Shown here piece after piece: positions 8,799 through 19,042 of a stretch of 64,000 nt of DNA. Positions within the stretch are counted from its first letter, which is position 1. Each line of letters opens with the position of its first letter. A model generated the notes under the pieces. That model made no database searches. It saw nothing but the letters and a program-made list of their open reading frames with translations, and was not told the DNA's origin. Source of the stretch: Limnohabitans sp. Rim47. GTDB lineage: Bacteria > Pseudomonadota > Gammaproteobacteria > Burkholderiales > Burkholderiaceae_C. The stretch spans positions 187,181 through 251,180 of the forward strand of contig NZ_FBYA01000001.1 of NCBI RefSeq assembly GCF_001517545.1, given 5' to 3'. Made by a program: the position numbers and the translations under genes.

Positions 8799-8823
8799 AA
8801 CGCCCTGGTTTCAGCAGGGCGTT
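8799..8823 (-). terminator. Hairpin terminator/attenuator after pilA
   Basis: On the minus strand AACGCCCTG, 7-nt loop, CAGGGCGTT, then TTTTT: a 9-bp perfect stem between pilA and the ligase gene. It probably ends most pilA transcripts while letting some read through to the ligase, matching the unequal need for pilin and ligase. Confidence 0.7.
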
Positions 8824-8841
8824 GGGGCGTGCAAAAAACGT

Positions 8842-9324
8842 TCAGGACGCTTTGCAGGATGCGGGCAGGTACTTGACAGGCAAGCCATTGCTGCTGGCAG
8901 GGCCGCAGCGCCAGCCCGAGATGGTTTTGCCGCCATCGGTGCTGCCGTTGATGGGCGTGTCACCGGTTTGCAAAGGCGTCAGTGTTATGGCATTCGCCGA
9001 TGCGCTGGTGCTGCCGCGCAAGGCTTCGTGCTTGCCGACCACGGTGATGACGCCATTGCCATCCACAGTCACGCTGGCCACGTATTTGCTGTCTTGGCTT
9101 TCGCAAACCCTGGGCAAAGCCGCAGACACGTTGGCATCGGAGGATGAGCTGACGGCCTCATTGACCGCAGTTTTGCAACCGTTGGTGGCCAGCAGCATCT
9201 CAGAGGCCTTGGCCCGAATGGCGTAGTCCTGGTAGGCCGGCAGCGCCAGCGCACCCAGAATACCGATGACCGCGATCACGATCATCAACTCGATCAATGT
9301 CAAACCGTTTTGGTTTTTATTCAT
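8842..9324 (-). CDS. pilA: Type IV pilin, major-pilin type
   Basis: A 160-residue prepilin. The leader MNKNQNG is cut after Gly7 by PilD; the mature protein starts LTLIELMIVIAVIGILGALA with Glu at +5. Residue +1 is Leu, where Phe is usual. The C-terminal disulfide loop is Cys140-Cys157. The last residue, after CKA, is Ser160, which matters because TfpO-type ligases glycosylate a C-terminal pilin serine. A second Cys pair (50, 74) may form another bridge. A ligase gene follows. GGGAGA precedes the ATG. Other pil genes are not in the window, so whether this is the main fibre subunit is inferred from form and size. Confidence 0.9.
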   Translation of the reverse strand: MNKNQNGLTLIELMIVIAVIGILGALALPAYQDYAIRAKASEMLLATNGCKTAVNEAVSSSSDANVSAALPRVCESQDSKYVASVTVDGNGVITVVGKHEALRGSTSASANAITLTPLQTGDTPINGSTDGGKTISGWRCGPASSNGLPVKYLPASCKAS

Positions 9325-9402
9325 GGCTTTTCTCCCTGGTGAATGGGTTTCGATGGTAATTCAATCACCAGACGAACTCCACCATGAAGACGTCCAAACA
9401 GA

Positions 9403-10089
9403 TCACTCAGCCGAAAGCTCGGGTTTCTTGGCCGAGGCCATTTTGCCGATGCCCAGAACCAAAGCAGCGCCCAGTGCCGGTCCTGCATAGTGCAACCAGC
9501 CATTGGCTTCAACGATGGATTTGAGTGCAACGTCGCTGACGATGGTTTCACCTGCAACCCAGCCGATCAGGCCTGCGCCGAACCAAATGATGATCGGGAA
9601 GCGGTCCATCAGCTTGATCATGAGCTGGCTGCCAAAAATGACCAGAGGAATGCTGATGGCCAAGCCGAGAATCAACAAGGTCATGCTGCCCTTGGCTGCG
9701 GCAGCCACGGCGATCACGTTGTCCAGGCTCATCACCAGATCGGCAATCAGAATGGTACGGATGGCGACCCACAGACCGGCCTTTTCGCTGCCGCCTTCGT
9801 CGCCTTCGTCATCGCCATGCAGCAGTTGCGTACCCACCCACAGCAACAAGATGCCGCCCACGATTTGCAGGTAAGACAGTTCCAGCAGTTTGGCCGCCAC
9901 CACAGTCAGGCCAATCCGCAGTACCACGGCGGCGCCTGAGCCAAAAATGATGGCTTTCTTTTGCTGTTCGGCAGGAAGTGAGCGGGCTGCCAGCGCGATG
10001 ACGACCGCGTTGTCGCCTGACAAGATGATGTTGATCCAGATGATCTTGATCAGACCGATCCAGAATTCGGGGTTTTGCAGCAGTTCCAT
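9403..10089 (-). CDS. TerC family membrane protein (second paralogue)
   Basis: A 228-residue polytopic protein with the TerC motifs NIILSGDNAVVIALAARSLP (residues about 20-39) and DLVMSLDNVIAVAAAAKG. A charged Asp/Glu-rich loop, DDEGDEGGSE, sits mid-protein and could bind metal on one face of the membrane. It is clearly related to the protein at 2646-3329 but is not preceded by a recognisable yybP-ykoY element. Its ATG is only about 22 nt after a strong hairpin that looks like the sucCD terminator. Likely cation export or metal loading of exported proteins; the ion is not known. Confidence 0.88.
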   Translation of the reverse strand: MELLQNPEFWIGLIKIIWINIILSGDNAVVIALAARSLPAEQQKKAIIFGSGAAVVLRIGLTVVAAKLLELSYLQIVGGILLLWVGTQLLHGDDEGDEGGSEKAGLWVAIRTILIADLVMSLDNVIAVAAAAKGSMTLLILGLAISIPLVIFGSQLMIKLMDRFPIIIWFGAGLIGWVAGETIVSDVALKSIVEANGWLHYAGPALGAALVLGIGKMASAKKPELSAE

Positions 10090-10116
10090 TGTTGTTCTCC
10101 GTCGCTATAAAAAGCC

Positions 10117-10148
10117 AAAGCGCTGGCAACCTGCGTTGACAGCGCTTT
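10117..10148 (-). terminator. Terminator-like hairpin between sucD and terC paralogue
   Basis: On the minus strand AAAGCGCTG, 14-nt loop, CAGCGCTTT, then GGCTTTTTATA. It would end sucCD transcripts, but it also lies in the probable leader of the second terC gene, so it could act as an attenuator for it. Confidence 0.65.
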
Positions 10149-10287
10149 GAAATGCAGGTGCTCGAGTTTAACGGGCCGTATCTTGCAATGGCGTGCGTAA
10201 TTGCCCTTATGGGCAGACCTCAAGAGGCCCTGCCTGGGTTTGTCTTGATCAGTTGGTGACAGACCCGAAGATCTGTCCCCAAAGTCA

Positions 10288-11184
10288 TTACTTCAGCTGA
10301 GCTTTGAGCAGTTTGCCCAATTCAGAGGGGTTGCGTGTGACGATGAAGCCGCACTCTTCCATGATGGCCAGCTTGGCATCGGCCGTGTCGGCACCGCCAG
10401 AGATCAAAGCACCCGCATGGCCCATGCGCTTGCCGGGAGGGGCAGTCACACCAGCGATGAAGCCAACCACGGGCTTCTTCATGTTGGCTTTGCACCACAT
10501 GGCGGCTTCGGCTTCGTCTGGACCGCCGATTTCACCAATCATGATGACGGCGTCGGTGTCTGGATCGTCGTTGAAAGCGCGCATCACGTCGATGTGCTTC
10601 AAACCGTTGATCGGGTCGCCACCGATACCAACGGCGCTGGACTGGCCCAGGCCCACTTCGGTCAACATCGCCACGGCTTCATAGGTCAAAGTGCCCGAAC
10701 GGGACACCACGCCAATGCGGCCTTTGCGGTGGATGTGACCGGGCATGATGCCGATCTTGATTTCGTCAGGGGTGATGAGACCGGGGCAGTTGGGGCCCAG
10801 CAGCAAGGTTTTCTTGCCGCCAGCGGCTTCCTTGGCCTTCATCTTGTTGCGCACTTCGAGCATGTCACGCACTGGAATGCCTTCGGTGATGCAAATCGCC
10901 AGATCCAAGTCGGCTTCAACGGCTTCCCAGATGGCAGCGGCTGCGCCTGCGGGTGGCACGTAAATCACGGACACGGTTGCGCCAGTTTGCGTCGCGGCTT
11001 CTTTGACCGAGGCGTAGATCGGGATGTTGAAGATGGACTCGCCAGCCTTCTTGGGGTTCACGCCGGCCACGAAGCAGTTTTTACCGTTCGCGTATTCCTG
11101 GCACTTTTCAGTGTGGAATTGACCGGTTTTGCCAGTGATGCCCTGGGTGATGACTTTGGTGTCTTTGTTGATGTAGATGGACAT
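10288..11184 (-). CDS. sucD: Succinyl-CoA synthetase, alpha subunit
   Basis: A 298-residue subunit that binds CoA and is phosphorylated on His during the interconversion of succinyl-CoA and succinate in the citric acid cycle. The CoA-site start SIYINKDTKVITQGITGKTG, the GPNCPGL motif, and the active-site GHAGALISGG with His256 are all visible. Length is standard (E. coli 289). It lies 53 bp after sucC on the same strand, the usual sucCD operon. The other TCA genes are not in this window. Confidence 0.98.
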   Translation of the reverse strand: MSIYINKDTKVITQGITGKTGQFHTEKCQEYANGKNCFVAGVNPKKAGESIFNIPIYASVKEAATQTGATVSVIYVPPAGAAAAIWEAVEADLDLAICITEGIPVRDMLEVRNKMKAKEAAGGKKTLLLGPNCPGLITPDEIKIGIMPGHIHRKGRIGVVSRSGTLTYEAVAMLTEVGLGQSSAVGIGGDPINGLKHIDVMRAFNDDPDTDAVIMIGEIGGPDEAEAAMWCKANMKKPVVGFIAGVTAPPGKRMGHAGALISGGADTADAKLAIMEECGFIVTRNPSELGKLLKAQLK

Positions 11185-11237
11185 GTTTGTTCCTAATCAG
11201 TTGCGAACGGCGCGTTCAGCACCGTTCAGCAAAGTCA

Positions 11238-12398
<1,161 letters not shown>

Positions 12399-12584
12399 GA
12401 GGTCTTCTCTCAGAGGGGTGGAAATTCGACAGGTCCGCCGGGATGCCTGAATCAATTTAGGCCCGCCAGCAGGCTCTGGACACTGCAGCTTGCGACTGTA
12501 TCATGCTGCAATGCACCAATCCTGAGCCTTGCGTCTTACATTGACATGACGCTGGCAGCTGGAATTCTTGAGAAAGTAGGAGCC

Positions 12585-13508
12585 ATGGCCAAAATATTCA
12601 TCGACGGCGAAGCGGGAACGACCGGTTTGCAAATCCGCGAGCGCTTGGCGTTGATGCCCCAGATCGACGTGCTGAGCATTGACCCCGCTCGCCGCAAAGA
12701 CCCTGAAGCCAAGCGCGAGCTGATGGCCACCGCCGACTTGGTGGTGCTGTGCCTGCACGACGATGCCGCCATCGAGTCGGTGGCCATGATCGACAGCCTG
12801 CCCGGGCGCAAGCCCCGCATCGTGGATGCCTCGACCGCGCACCGTTGCCACCCCAATTGGGTGTTTGGCTTCCCGGAACTGGCGGCTGACCAGTCGGCTG
12901 CTGTGCAGCAGGCCGAACGCGTGGCCAACCCCGGCTGCTATGCCACGGGCGCGATCGCCATCTTGCGGCCTTTGATCGACGCCGGTTTGTTGCCGGTCGA
13001 CTTTCCGGTCTGTTTGCCATCGGTCAGCGGATATTCTGGCGGTGGCCGCAGCATGATCGAAGACTACGAAGCGGGCAAAGCCCCCTTGTTTGAGTTGTAC
13101 GGCCTTGGCCTGCAGCACAAACACATCCCAGAAATCATGCGGTATTCGGGACTGACTTGCCGCCCTTTGTTTGTGCCGTCAGTGGGCAACTTCCGTCAGG
13201 GCATGCTGGTGCAACTGCCCTTGCATCTGGACAGCTTGCCCGGCAAGCCCACTGGGGCCGATCTGCACGCCGCCTTGGCTGCGCACTATGCGGCCAGTCA
13301 GGCAGCGGGCGGCTGGGTGCGTGTAGAGCCTGCGACCGACAACCTGAAGCTGGATGCTTTGGCGCTGAACGACACCAATCAACTTGAAATTCGTGTGTTT
13401 GCCAATGAGGCCCATCGCCAGGCGGTGGTCATTGCCCGCTTGGACAACTTGGGCAAAGGCGCCAGCGGCGCGGCGGTGCAAAACATCCAGTTGATGCTGG
13501 GTTTGTGA
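12585..13508 (+). CDS. argC: N-acetyl-gamma-glutamyl-phosphate reductase, short type
   Basis: A 307-residue enzyme for the third step of arginine synthesis, reducing N-acetylglutamyl phosphate with NADPH. The N-terminus MAKIFIDGEAGTTGLQIRER is a dinucleotide-binding start of the type 2 (about 310-residue) class rather than the long E. coli-like class. The catalytic cysteine is in NPGCYATGA, and SGYSGGGRS follows. The open frame extends 1.4 kb upstream through the antisense of sucC, but ATG 12585 is preceded by AGTAGGAGCC and begins the conserved domain. A TTGACA at 12541-12546 may be its -35, without an obvious -10. Confidence 0.95.
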   Translation: MAKIFIDGEAGTTGLQIRERLALMPQIDVLSIDPARRKDPEAKRELMATADLVVLCLHDDAAIESVAMIDSLPGRKPRIVDASTAHRCHPNWVFGFPELAADQSAAVQQAERVANPGCYATGAIAILRPLIDAGLLPVDFPVCLPSVSGYSGGGRSMIEDYEAGKAPLFELYGLGLQHKHIPEIMRYSGLTCRPLFVPSVGNFRQGMLVQLPLHLDSLPGKPTGADLHAALAAHYAASQAAGGWVRVEPATDNLKLDALALNDTNQLEIRVFANEAHRQAVVIARLDNLGKGASGAAVQNIQLMLGL

Positions 13509-13606
13509 CGGGCGATTTGCAAAGCGTGTCACCCAGCACAGGGTCACGCCCTGTAGTTTTCAAGATACTGAAACCATCGACAGCGCCTTTTGGCGGCTTT
13601 TCTCGC

Positions 13607-14062
13607 TCAGTCTTCGTCGGCGCCTTGCACGATCTTGCGCACCACCTCGGCATTGAAACCACGGGTCATCAAAAAGCGAATTTGTTTGCCCCGTTCATTC
13701 GGGTCGGCTGCAGGGCGGTCAAATTTTTTGCGCCAAACGGCCAGTGCGCGGCTGAACTCGGTTTCTCGCAGCCCCTCTAGTGCGACAGCCACCGCCTCAC
13801 CCGACAAACCTTTGGCCGCCAGCTCTTGCTTGACGCGTGCTGCCCCCAGCTTGCCAGAGCGGCGGTGCACGACCGACTCAATCACCCTGCCCTCGTTGAT
13901 GAAGTCCCGCGCTTGCAGCTCATCAAGCGCTTTGGCCAGCTCGCCTGGCACCTCTTCATGGGGTGCCAGTTTGCGTTGCAGCTCGGCGCGCGAGTGCTCG
14001 CGCTGGCTCAAAAGGCGCAATGCGCGCCCCTTGAGCGAGGGTTGAAAGCCGGGCTTGTTCAT
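13607..14062 (-). CDS. recX: Regulatory protein RecX
   Basis: A 151-residue helical protein that binds RecA filaments and tempers recombinase activity. The RecX pattern is clear: GRALRLLSQREHSRAELQRK, then ALDELQARDFINEGRVIESV, RRSGKLGAARVKQELAAKGL and the closing FLMTRGFNAEVVRKIV. ATG 14062 is chosen; the frame runs further up into recA but that part lacks RecX character. It lies 22 bp downstream of recA on the same strand, the usual recA-recX unit. Confidence 0.95.
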   Translation of the reverse strand: MNKPGFQPSLKGRALRLLSQREHSRAELQRKLAPHEEVPGELAKALDELQARDFINEGRVIESVVHRRSGKLGAARVKQELAAKGLSGEAVAVALEGLRETEFSRALAVWRKKFDRPAADPNERGKQIRFLMTRGFNAEVVRKIVQGADED

Positions 14063-14084
14063 GCGGGGCTGTTGTGGCGTGGGC

Positions 14085-15122
<1,038 letters not shown>

Positions 15123-15190
15123 GGAAATCTCCTTGAATATCAATGGTTTGGGGCACCGGGCTCAGCGGGGATGCGCTGTTGACTGGATGC

Positions 15191-15226
15191 TTGAACAGTA
15201 CTGTAAACGAACTGTATAAACCTGTG
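15191..15226. promoter_or_regulatory. recA/marR divergent control region with phased CTGT repeats
   Basis: CTGT recurs at 15201, 15212 and 15222, about one helical turn apart, beginning inside the perfect 10-bp palindrome ACAGTACTGT (15195-15204). A fair promoter for the MarR gene overlaps it: TTGAAC (15191-15196), 18-bp spacer, TATAAA (15215-15220). No canonical CTGT-N8-ACAG LexA site is present. The repeats could be a degenerate LexA site for recA or an operator of the MarR protein. Confidence 0.45.
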
Positions 15227-15261
15227 AACACTATTTTTGGTCAGTTTGCCTTATCATTCGC

Positions 15262-15768
15262 ATGATGAGCCAGCCCCTCGAATCAACGCCCAGCGAACAG
15301 CCCGATTGGGCCGATGACCGATGGCGACAAACGCATTTGGGCCGCTTGTTTGGGCATGCCATGCGCCGCTTTGACGAACGCGTCTTGTACTTAATGGCTG
15401 GTAACGAGGGTGTGCCATTGGCCTTGGCCAATCTGGCGTCACGCGATCAAATCAGCGCTGCACACATTCACATCACACGGCATTTGGCGCTGGAGGGTTC
15501 GCGCCTGACCGATCTGGCCCGAGCCGCAGGCATGAGCAAGCAGGCCATGGGGGATTTGGTGAACCAGTGTGCCGCTTGGGGCCTGGTGGAACGAGAGCCG
15601 GATTTGACCGATGCCCGAGCGCGGCGCGTGGTGTTTACGCCTGTTGGCCTGGCTTGGTTGCAGGCATTCAAGGATGCGGTCGCGCAAGCCGAGGCGGAGT
15701 TCCGCGATGCGGTGGGCAAGGATGTGGCGACCGTGGTCGCCTTGGGTCTGGAGGCTTATGCGCACTGA
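15262..15768 (+). CDS. MarR family transcriptional regulator
   Basis: A 168-residue winged-helix protein. The helix-turn-helix region is residues about 65-115 (ITRHLALEGSRLTDLARAAG then SKQAMGDLVNQCAAWGLVER), followed by the wing EPDLTDARARRVVFTPVG, a typical MarR D-x-R-A-R pattern. It lies opposite recA, with both starts facing a 139-bp region containing repeated CTGT elements, so autoregulation is plausible. The inducer and targets are not evident. A start one codon later (15265) is equally possible. Confidence 0.88.
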   Translation: MMSQPLESTPSEQPDWADDRWRQTHLGRLFGHAMRRFDERVLYLMAGNEGVPLALANLASRDQISAAHIHITRHLALEGSRLTDLARAAGMSKQAMGDLVNQCAAWGLVEREPDLTDARARRVVFTPVGLAWLQAFKDAVAQAEAEFRDAVGKDVATVVALGLEAYAH

Positions 15769-15852
15769 CAGAACACGAGAAAGCCGTCATGGCTGTTCAA
15801 ACAGATCGCGCGGCCACCTCTGAAGCGCCCGTGCCAGACACTAGAATTGCAG

Positions 15853-15883
15853 CAGCTCGGTACAGACAGGCCCGACCGAGCTG
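15853..15883 (+). promoter_or_regulatory. 9-bp perfect hairpin before the response-regulator gene
   Basis: CAGCTCGGT, 13-nt loop, ACCGAGCTG, ending 24 bp before the ATG. No T tract follows (it runs on CACCCACAATAACAGGAG), so it is more likely an operator or a 5'-leader structure than a terminator. The gap 15769-15907 holds no gene I can support. Confidence 0.45.
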
Positions 15884-15907
15884 CACCCACAATAACAGGA
15901 GACAGAC

Positions 15908-16582
15908 ATGCGAATTCTGATAGCCGAAGATGACCAGGTGCTTGCCGACGGCCTGTTGCGCACCTTGCGCAGTGCTGGTGCGGCGGTGGACCATGTGGCC
16001 AGTGGCAGCGAGGCCGATGCGGCCTTGATGACCAACAACGAATTCGACTTGCTGATCTTGGATCTGGGTTTGCCCAAGATGCACGGCCTGGAAGTGCTCA
16101 AGCGCTTGCGTGCCAGAGGCTCCACTTTGCCGGTGTTGATTCTCACGGCGGCAGACAGCGTGGAGGAGCGCGTCAAAGGGCTGGACTATGGCGTTGACGA
16201 TTACATGGCCAAACCCTTCAGCTTGCAAGAACTCGAAGCCCGCGTGCGCGCCCTCACGCGGCGCGGCATGGGCGGTGCCACATCGCAAATCAAGCATGGC
16301 CCCTTGATTTATGACCAGTCTGGCCGCGTGGCCACCATCGACGGCAAGATGGTCGAGTTGTCGGCCCGCGAGCTGGGTTTGCTGGAAGTGCTTTTGCAGC
16401 GTGCAGGCCGTCTGGTCAGCAAGGACCAACTGGTCGAGCGCCTGTGCGAATGGGGCGAAGAGGTCAGCAACAACGCGATCGAGGTGTACATCCACCGCCT
16501 GCGCAAGAAGATCGAAAAAGGCCCGATTCGCATCGCCACGGTGCGTGGTCTGGGCTATTGCCTCGAAAAAATCCCGGGCTGA
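15908..16582 (+). CDS. OmpR/PhoB-type response regulator (TctD/QseB-like)
   Basis: A 224-residue regulator. The receiver domain has acidic E7-D8-D9, phospho-acceptor Asp52 (LILDLGLP), Thr80 and Lys102 (MAKPF). The C-terminal winged helix (about 125-220) contains ELSARELGLLEVLLQRAGRLVSKDQLVERL and the recognition-helix region NAIEVYIHRLRKKI. It is followed 50 bp later by a sensor kinase, so the pair is one system. The subgroup resembles TctD/QseB. The TctD label would imply tricarboxylate sensing, but no tct transport genes are adjacent, so the signal is left open. AGGAGACAGAC provides the ribosome site. Confidence 0.93.
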   Translation: MRILIAEDDQVLADGLLRTLRSAGAAVDHVASGSEADAALMTNNEFDLLILDLGLPKMHGLEVLKRLRARGSTLPVLILTAADSVEERVKGLDYGVDDYMAKPFSLQELEARVRALTRRGMGGATSQIKHGPLIYDQSGRVATIDGKMVELSARELGLLEVLLQRAGRLVSKDQLVERLCEWGEEVSNNAIEVYIHRLRKKIEKGPIRIATVRGLGYCLEKIPG

Positions 16583-16632
16583 GCGCCTGGTGATTTGATC
16601 CCCATCGCCACCCGATTCAGGACAACGCCGCC

Positions 16633-18096
16633 ATGAAGTCCCGCGGCTGGAGTGCACGTCTTTTCAAACGCGAACAACGTTCCTTGTTCGGTGAGATCCT
16701 CGATTGGATGCTCACGCCGCTGCTGCTGCTGTGGCCCATCAGCCTGGCCTTGACCTGGCTGGTGGCGCAAGGGCTGGCCAACAAGCCCTTTGACCGTGCC
16801 TTGGTCTACAACGTGCAAGCGCTGGCCCAGCAGGTCAAGCTGGGGCCTGATAAACGCGTGCAATTCAACCTGCCACAGCCTGCCAGCGAGTTGTTGCGTG
16901 CCGACGAGACCGATCTGGTTTATTACCAGGTTCGTGGTGCGCACCAAGAGCATCTGAGTGGCGAGCGTGACTTGCCCATGCCGCCCGCCGATCAAGACAA
17001 AGGCAGCAGCTACGAGGTGCACATTCGCGATGACGAGATGCGTGGCCTTGAGGTGCGCGTGGCCTACACCTGGATACGCTTGGATGCCGAGGGCAAAAAT
17101 CCGGCCTTGGTGCAAGTGGCCGAAACGCGAGAAAAACGCTCTGTGTTGGCGGCAGAAATCATCAAGGGCGTGATGCTGCCCCAATTCGCGCTTTTGCCTT
17201 TGGCGGTGCTTTTGGTTTGGCTGGCGCTGGTGCGTGGCATCAAGCCTTTGTCTGAATTGGAAGAGCGCATCCGTGCACGCAAACCCGATGATTTGAGTCC
17301 GCTCGACGACAAGGCGGTGCCGATGGAAGTGGCCCCCTTGGTGGTGTCGGTGAACGACTTGCTGGAGCGCTTGAAAGACTCCATCGTCACGCAAAAACGG
17401 TTTTTGGCCGATGCGGCGCACCAGCTCAAAACACCGTTGGCGGGCTTGCGCATGCAGGCCGATTTGGCGCAGCGATCAGGCTCCAGCGAAGAGGACCTGA
17501 AAAAATCACTCAAGCAAATTGGCCGGGCCAGCATGCAGGCAACGCACACCGTGAACCAGTTGTTGTCACTCGCCCGCGCAGAAGGCGGCGGCGCCCATGT
17601 GCCCCAGCAGCGCTGCGACATGGTGGCCCTGGCCAGCGAAGTTCTGCAAGACTGTCTGCCCCGCGCCATGGACAAAGGCCTGGACCTGGGCTACGAAGGC
17701 GTGGACGCTGGCACGCCGGGTGTGCAGGTGCAAGGCAACCCGACTTTGTTGAAAGAAATGCTGCGCAACTTGGTTGAAAACGCGGTTCATTACACGCCGA
17801 GCACGCCCGAACGTCAGGGCGTGGTCACGGTGCGTGTGTTGGTCGATCCTTACAGCAAAGCATTGGTCATGCAGGTCGAAGACAACGGTCTGGGTATTCC
17901 GGTGGCTGAGCGCGATTTGGTGTTTCAACCGTTTTATCGGGCTTTGGGCACCAACGTGGACGGCTCGGGTTTGGGCCTGCCCATCGTCAAGGAGATCGCG
18001 CAGCAACACGGGGCTTCGGTCACGGTGGATGCCACCCACCCCGGCCACACGCCACCTGGGGCGTGTTTCACGCTGCGCTTCAACGCACCCGCTTGA
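16633..18096 (+). CDS. Sensor histidine kinase (TctE/QseC-like)
   Basis: A 487-residue inner-membrane kinase. TM1 is at about 26-48, a periplasmic 2CSK_N-like sensor at about 50-178, TM2 at about 180-202, and a short linker follows. The H box QKRFLADAAHQLKTPLAGLR has His263. The ATPase domain has the N box LRNLVENAVHYTPS, G1 EDNGLGIP and G2 GSGLGLPIV. It phosphorylates the regulator encoded 50 bp upstream. All catalytic boxes are intact. The signal is unknown; TctE and QseC relatives respond to tricarboxylates and to other cues. Confidence 0.93.
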   Translation: MKSRGWSARLFKREQRSLFGEILDWMLTPLLLLWPISLALTWLVAQGLANKPFDRALVYNVQALAQQVKLGPDKRVQFNLPQPASELLRADETDLVYYQVRGAHQEHLSGERDLPMPPADQDKGSSYEVHIRDDEMRGLEVRVAYTWIRLDAEGKNPALVQVAETREKRSVLAAEIIKGVMLPQFALLPLAVLLVWLALVRGIKPLSELEERIRARKPDDLSPLDDKAVPMEVAPLVVSVNDLLERLKDSIVTQKRFLADAAHQLKTPLAGLRMQADLAQRSGSSEEDLKKSLKQIGRASMQATHTVNQLLSLARAEGGGAHVPQQRCDMVALASEVLQDCLPRAMDKGLDLGYEGVDAGTPGVQVQGNPTLLKEMLRNLVENAVHYTPSTPERQGVVTVRVLVDPYSKALVMQVEDNGLGIPVAERDLVFQPFYRALGTNVDGSGLGLPIVKEIAQQHGASVTVDATHPGHTPPGACFTLRFNAPA

Positions 18097-18114
18097 GCGC
18101 AGGGGCTGGCCGCC

Positions 18115-18774
18115 TTAAGCGGGCTTGCCCATGTTCAGCTGCAAGCGCTCACGCTCGATCACGCGGGCCACGGCGGGTTCTGCGGCCACTTTTTGCACAA
18201 AGGCCCACAGTTCGGGGTGTTCTTCGGGCGTGATGCCGGCAATCGTGCCCCAGCGCGTGAGGGTCAGGCTGTAGGCGTCCAGCGGGCCGAAGCGCTCACC
18301 AGTCAACCAGGTCTGGCCTTTGCTTGCAGCGGCTTTCACCAGCGCTTGAAGTTCGCCCAGCATGCCGCGAAACAACTGCGTGTTGTAAGGCTTGAGGGCC
18401 GCTTGCACTTCGGGCAGGTCCGAGAATTTTTGCGGCATGAAGATGTGCGTGAAAGTCGGGTGCACGGTGTTGTTCATCCAGGCCAATGTCGAGAGGGCTT
18501 GTGCACGGGCCAGAGGCTCGGAGGGCAAGAAGCCCGCTTCGGGAAACAGCTGGTCCAGATGCAGCACGATGGCCACGATTTGCGTGACCGCTTGGCCGTT
18601 GTTTACCAGCACGGGTACCTGGCCACGCGGGTTGATGGCCTTGTAGTCGTCGCTGTTTTGCTCGCCTTTGTGCAGCTTGACCATGCTGGGTTCAAACTTG
18701 GCACCGCTCATTTCCAGCAGCACATGGGGCACAAAAGAACAGGCGCCAGGGGCGAAGTAAAGTTTCAGGCTCAT
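18115..18774 (-). CDS. Glutathione S-transferase family protein
   Basis: A 219-residue protein with an N-terminal thioredoxin-like domain (LYFAPGACSFVPHVLLEMSG, then NPRGQVPVLV with the cis-Pro) and an all-helical C-terminal domain. The start LKLYFAPGACS resembles the bacterial beta-class GSTs, in which a Cys near residue 10 binds glutathione; Cys12 here fits. The substrate cannot be predicted. It is convergent with the sensor kinase (18 bp between stops) and lies downstream of the birA group on the same strand. Confidence 0.9.
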   Translation of the reverse strand: MSLKLYFAPGACSFVPHVLLEMSGAKFEPSMVKLHKGEQNSDDYKAINPRGQVPVLVNNGQAVTQIVAIVLHLDQLFPEAGFLPSEPLARAQALSTLAWMNNTVHPTFTHIFMPQKFSDLPEVQAALKPYNTQLFRGMLGELQALVKAAASKGQTWLTGERFGPLDAYSLTLTRWGTIAGITPEEHPELWAFVQKVAAEPAVARVIERERLQLNMGKPA

Positions 18775-18811
18775 CGGTCAAATCTCCAAATGGGTTAAGG
18801 GTTGGTGGCTT

Positions 18812-19042
18812 TCAGGGCTTTGCCGCTGTCGGGCCATTTTCTGTGGGCGCTGTTTCAGCAGCGATCGGCTGTGCGGCAGTCGGAATGTCGATTTTCAGCG
18901 CGTCAGGGCGAATCTGGTTCGTCAGGCGTTCAGGCTCGCGTGCCGTGTTCGAGCCCCAGCCCCAAGGGGCAAAAGCGTCCCATTGCCAGGCCAGCGTGGC
19001 CGCATTGAGGATCAGCAAAAGGGCCATCAACCAACGCATCAT
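18812..19042 (-). CDS. Small single-pass membrane protein of unknown function
   Basis: A 76-residue protein with one hydrophobic N-terminal segment (residues 2-19) followed by a short aromatic stretch and an Ala/Pro/Thr-rich tail, so it is probably anchored in the inner membrane with a periplasmic tail. Its ATG overlaps the birA stop in an ATGA, which indicates translational coupling and supports it as a real gene. I do not recognise the family. The tail has no motif that I can name. Confidence 0.6.
   Translation of the reverse strand: MMRWLMALLLILNAATLAWQWDAFAPWGWGSNTAREPERLTNQIRPDALKIDIPTAAQPIAAETAPTENGPTAAKP

Noticed and set aside
9325..9402. Sigma-54 promoter for pilA
   Set aside because: I searched for TGGCAC-N5-TTGC upstream of pilA and found no match, only a 7-bp inverted repeat (9336-9371).
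10258..10277. GACAGA-N8-TCTGTC hairpin just after sucD, considered as terminator
   Set aside because: Short stem and no T tract on the minus strand; the stronger hairpin at 10117-10148 is a better terminator.
13539..13602. CAGGG-TCACG-CCCTG and CGCC-TTTT-GGCG stems between argC and recX
   Set aside because: Short stems; may help end argC transcripts, but not strong enough to list as a feature.
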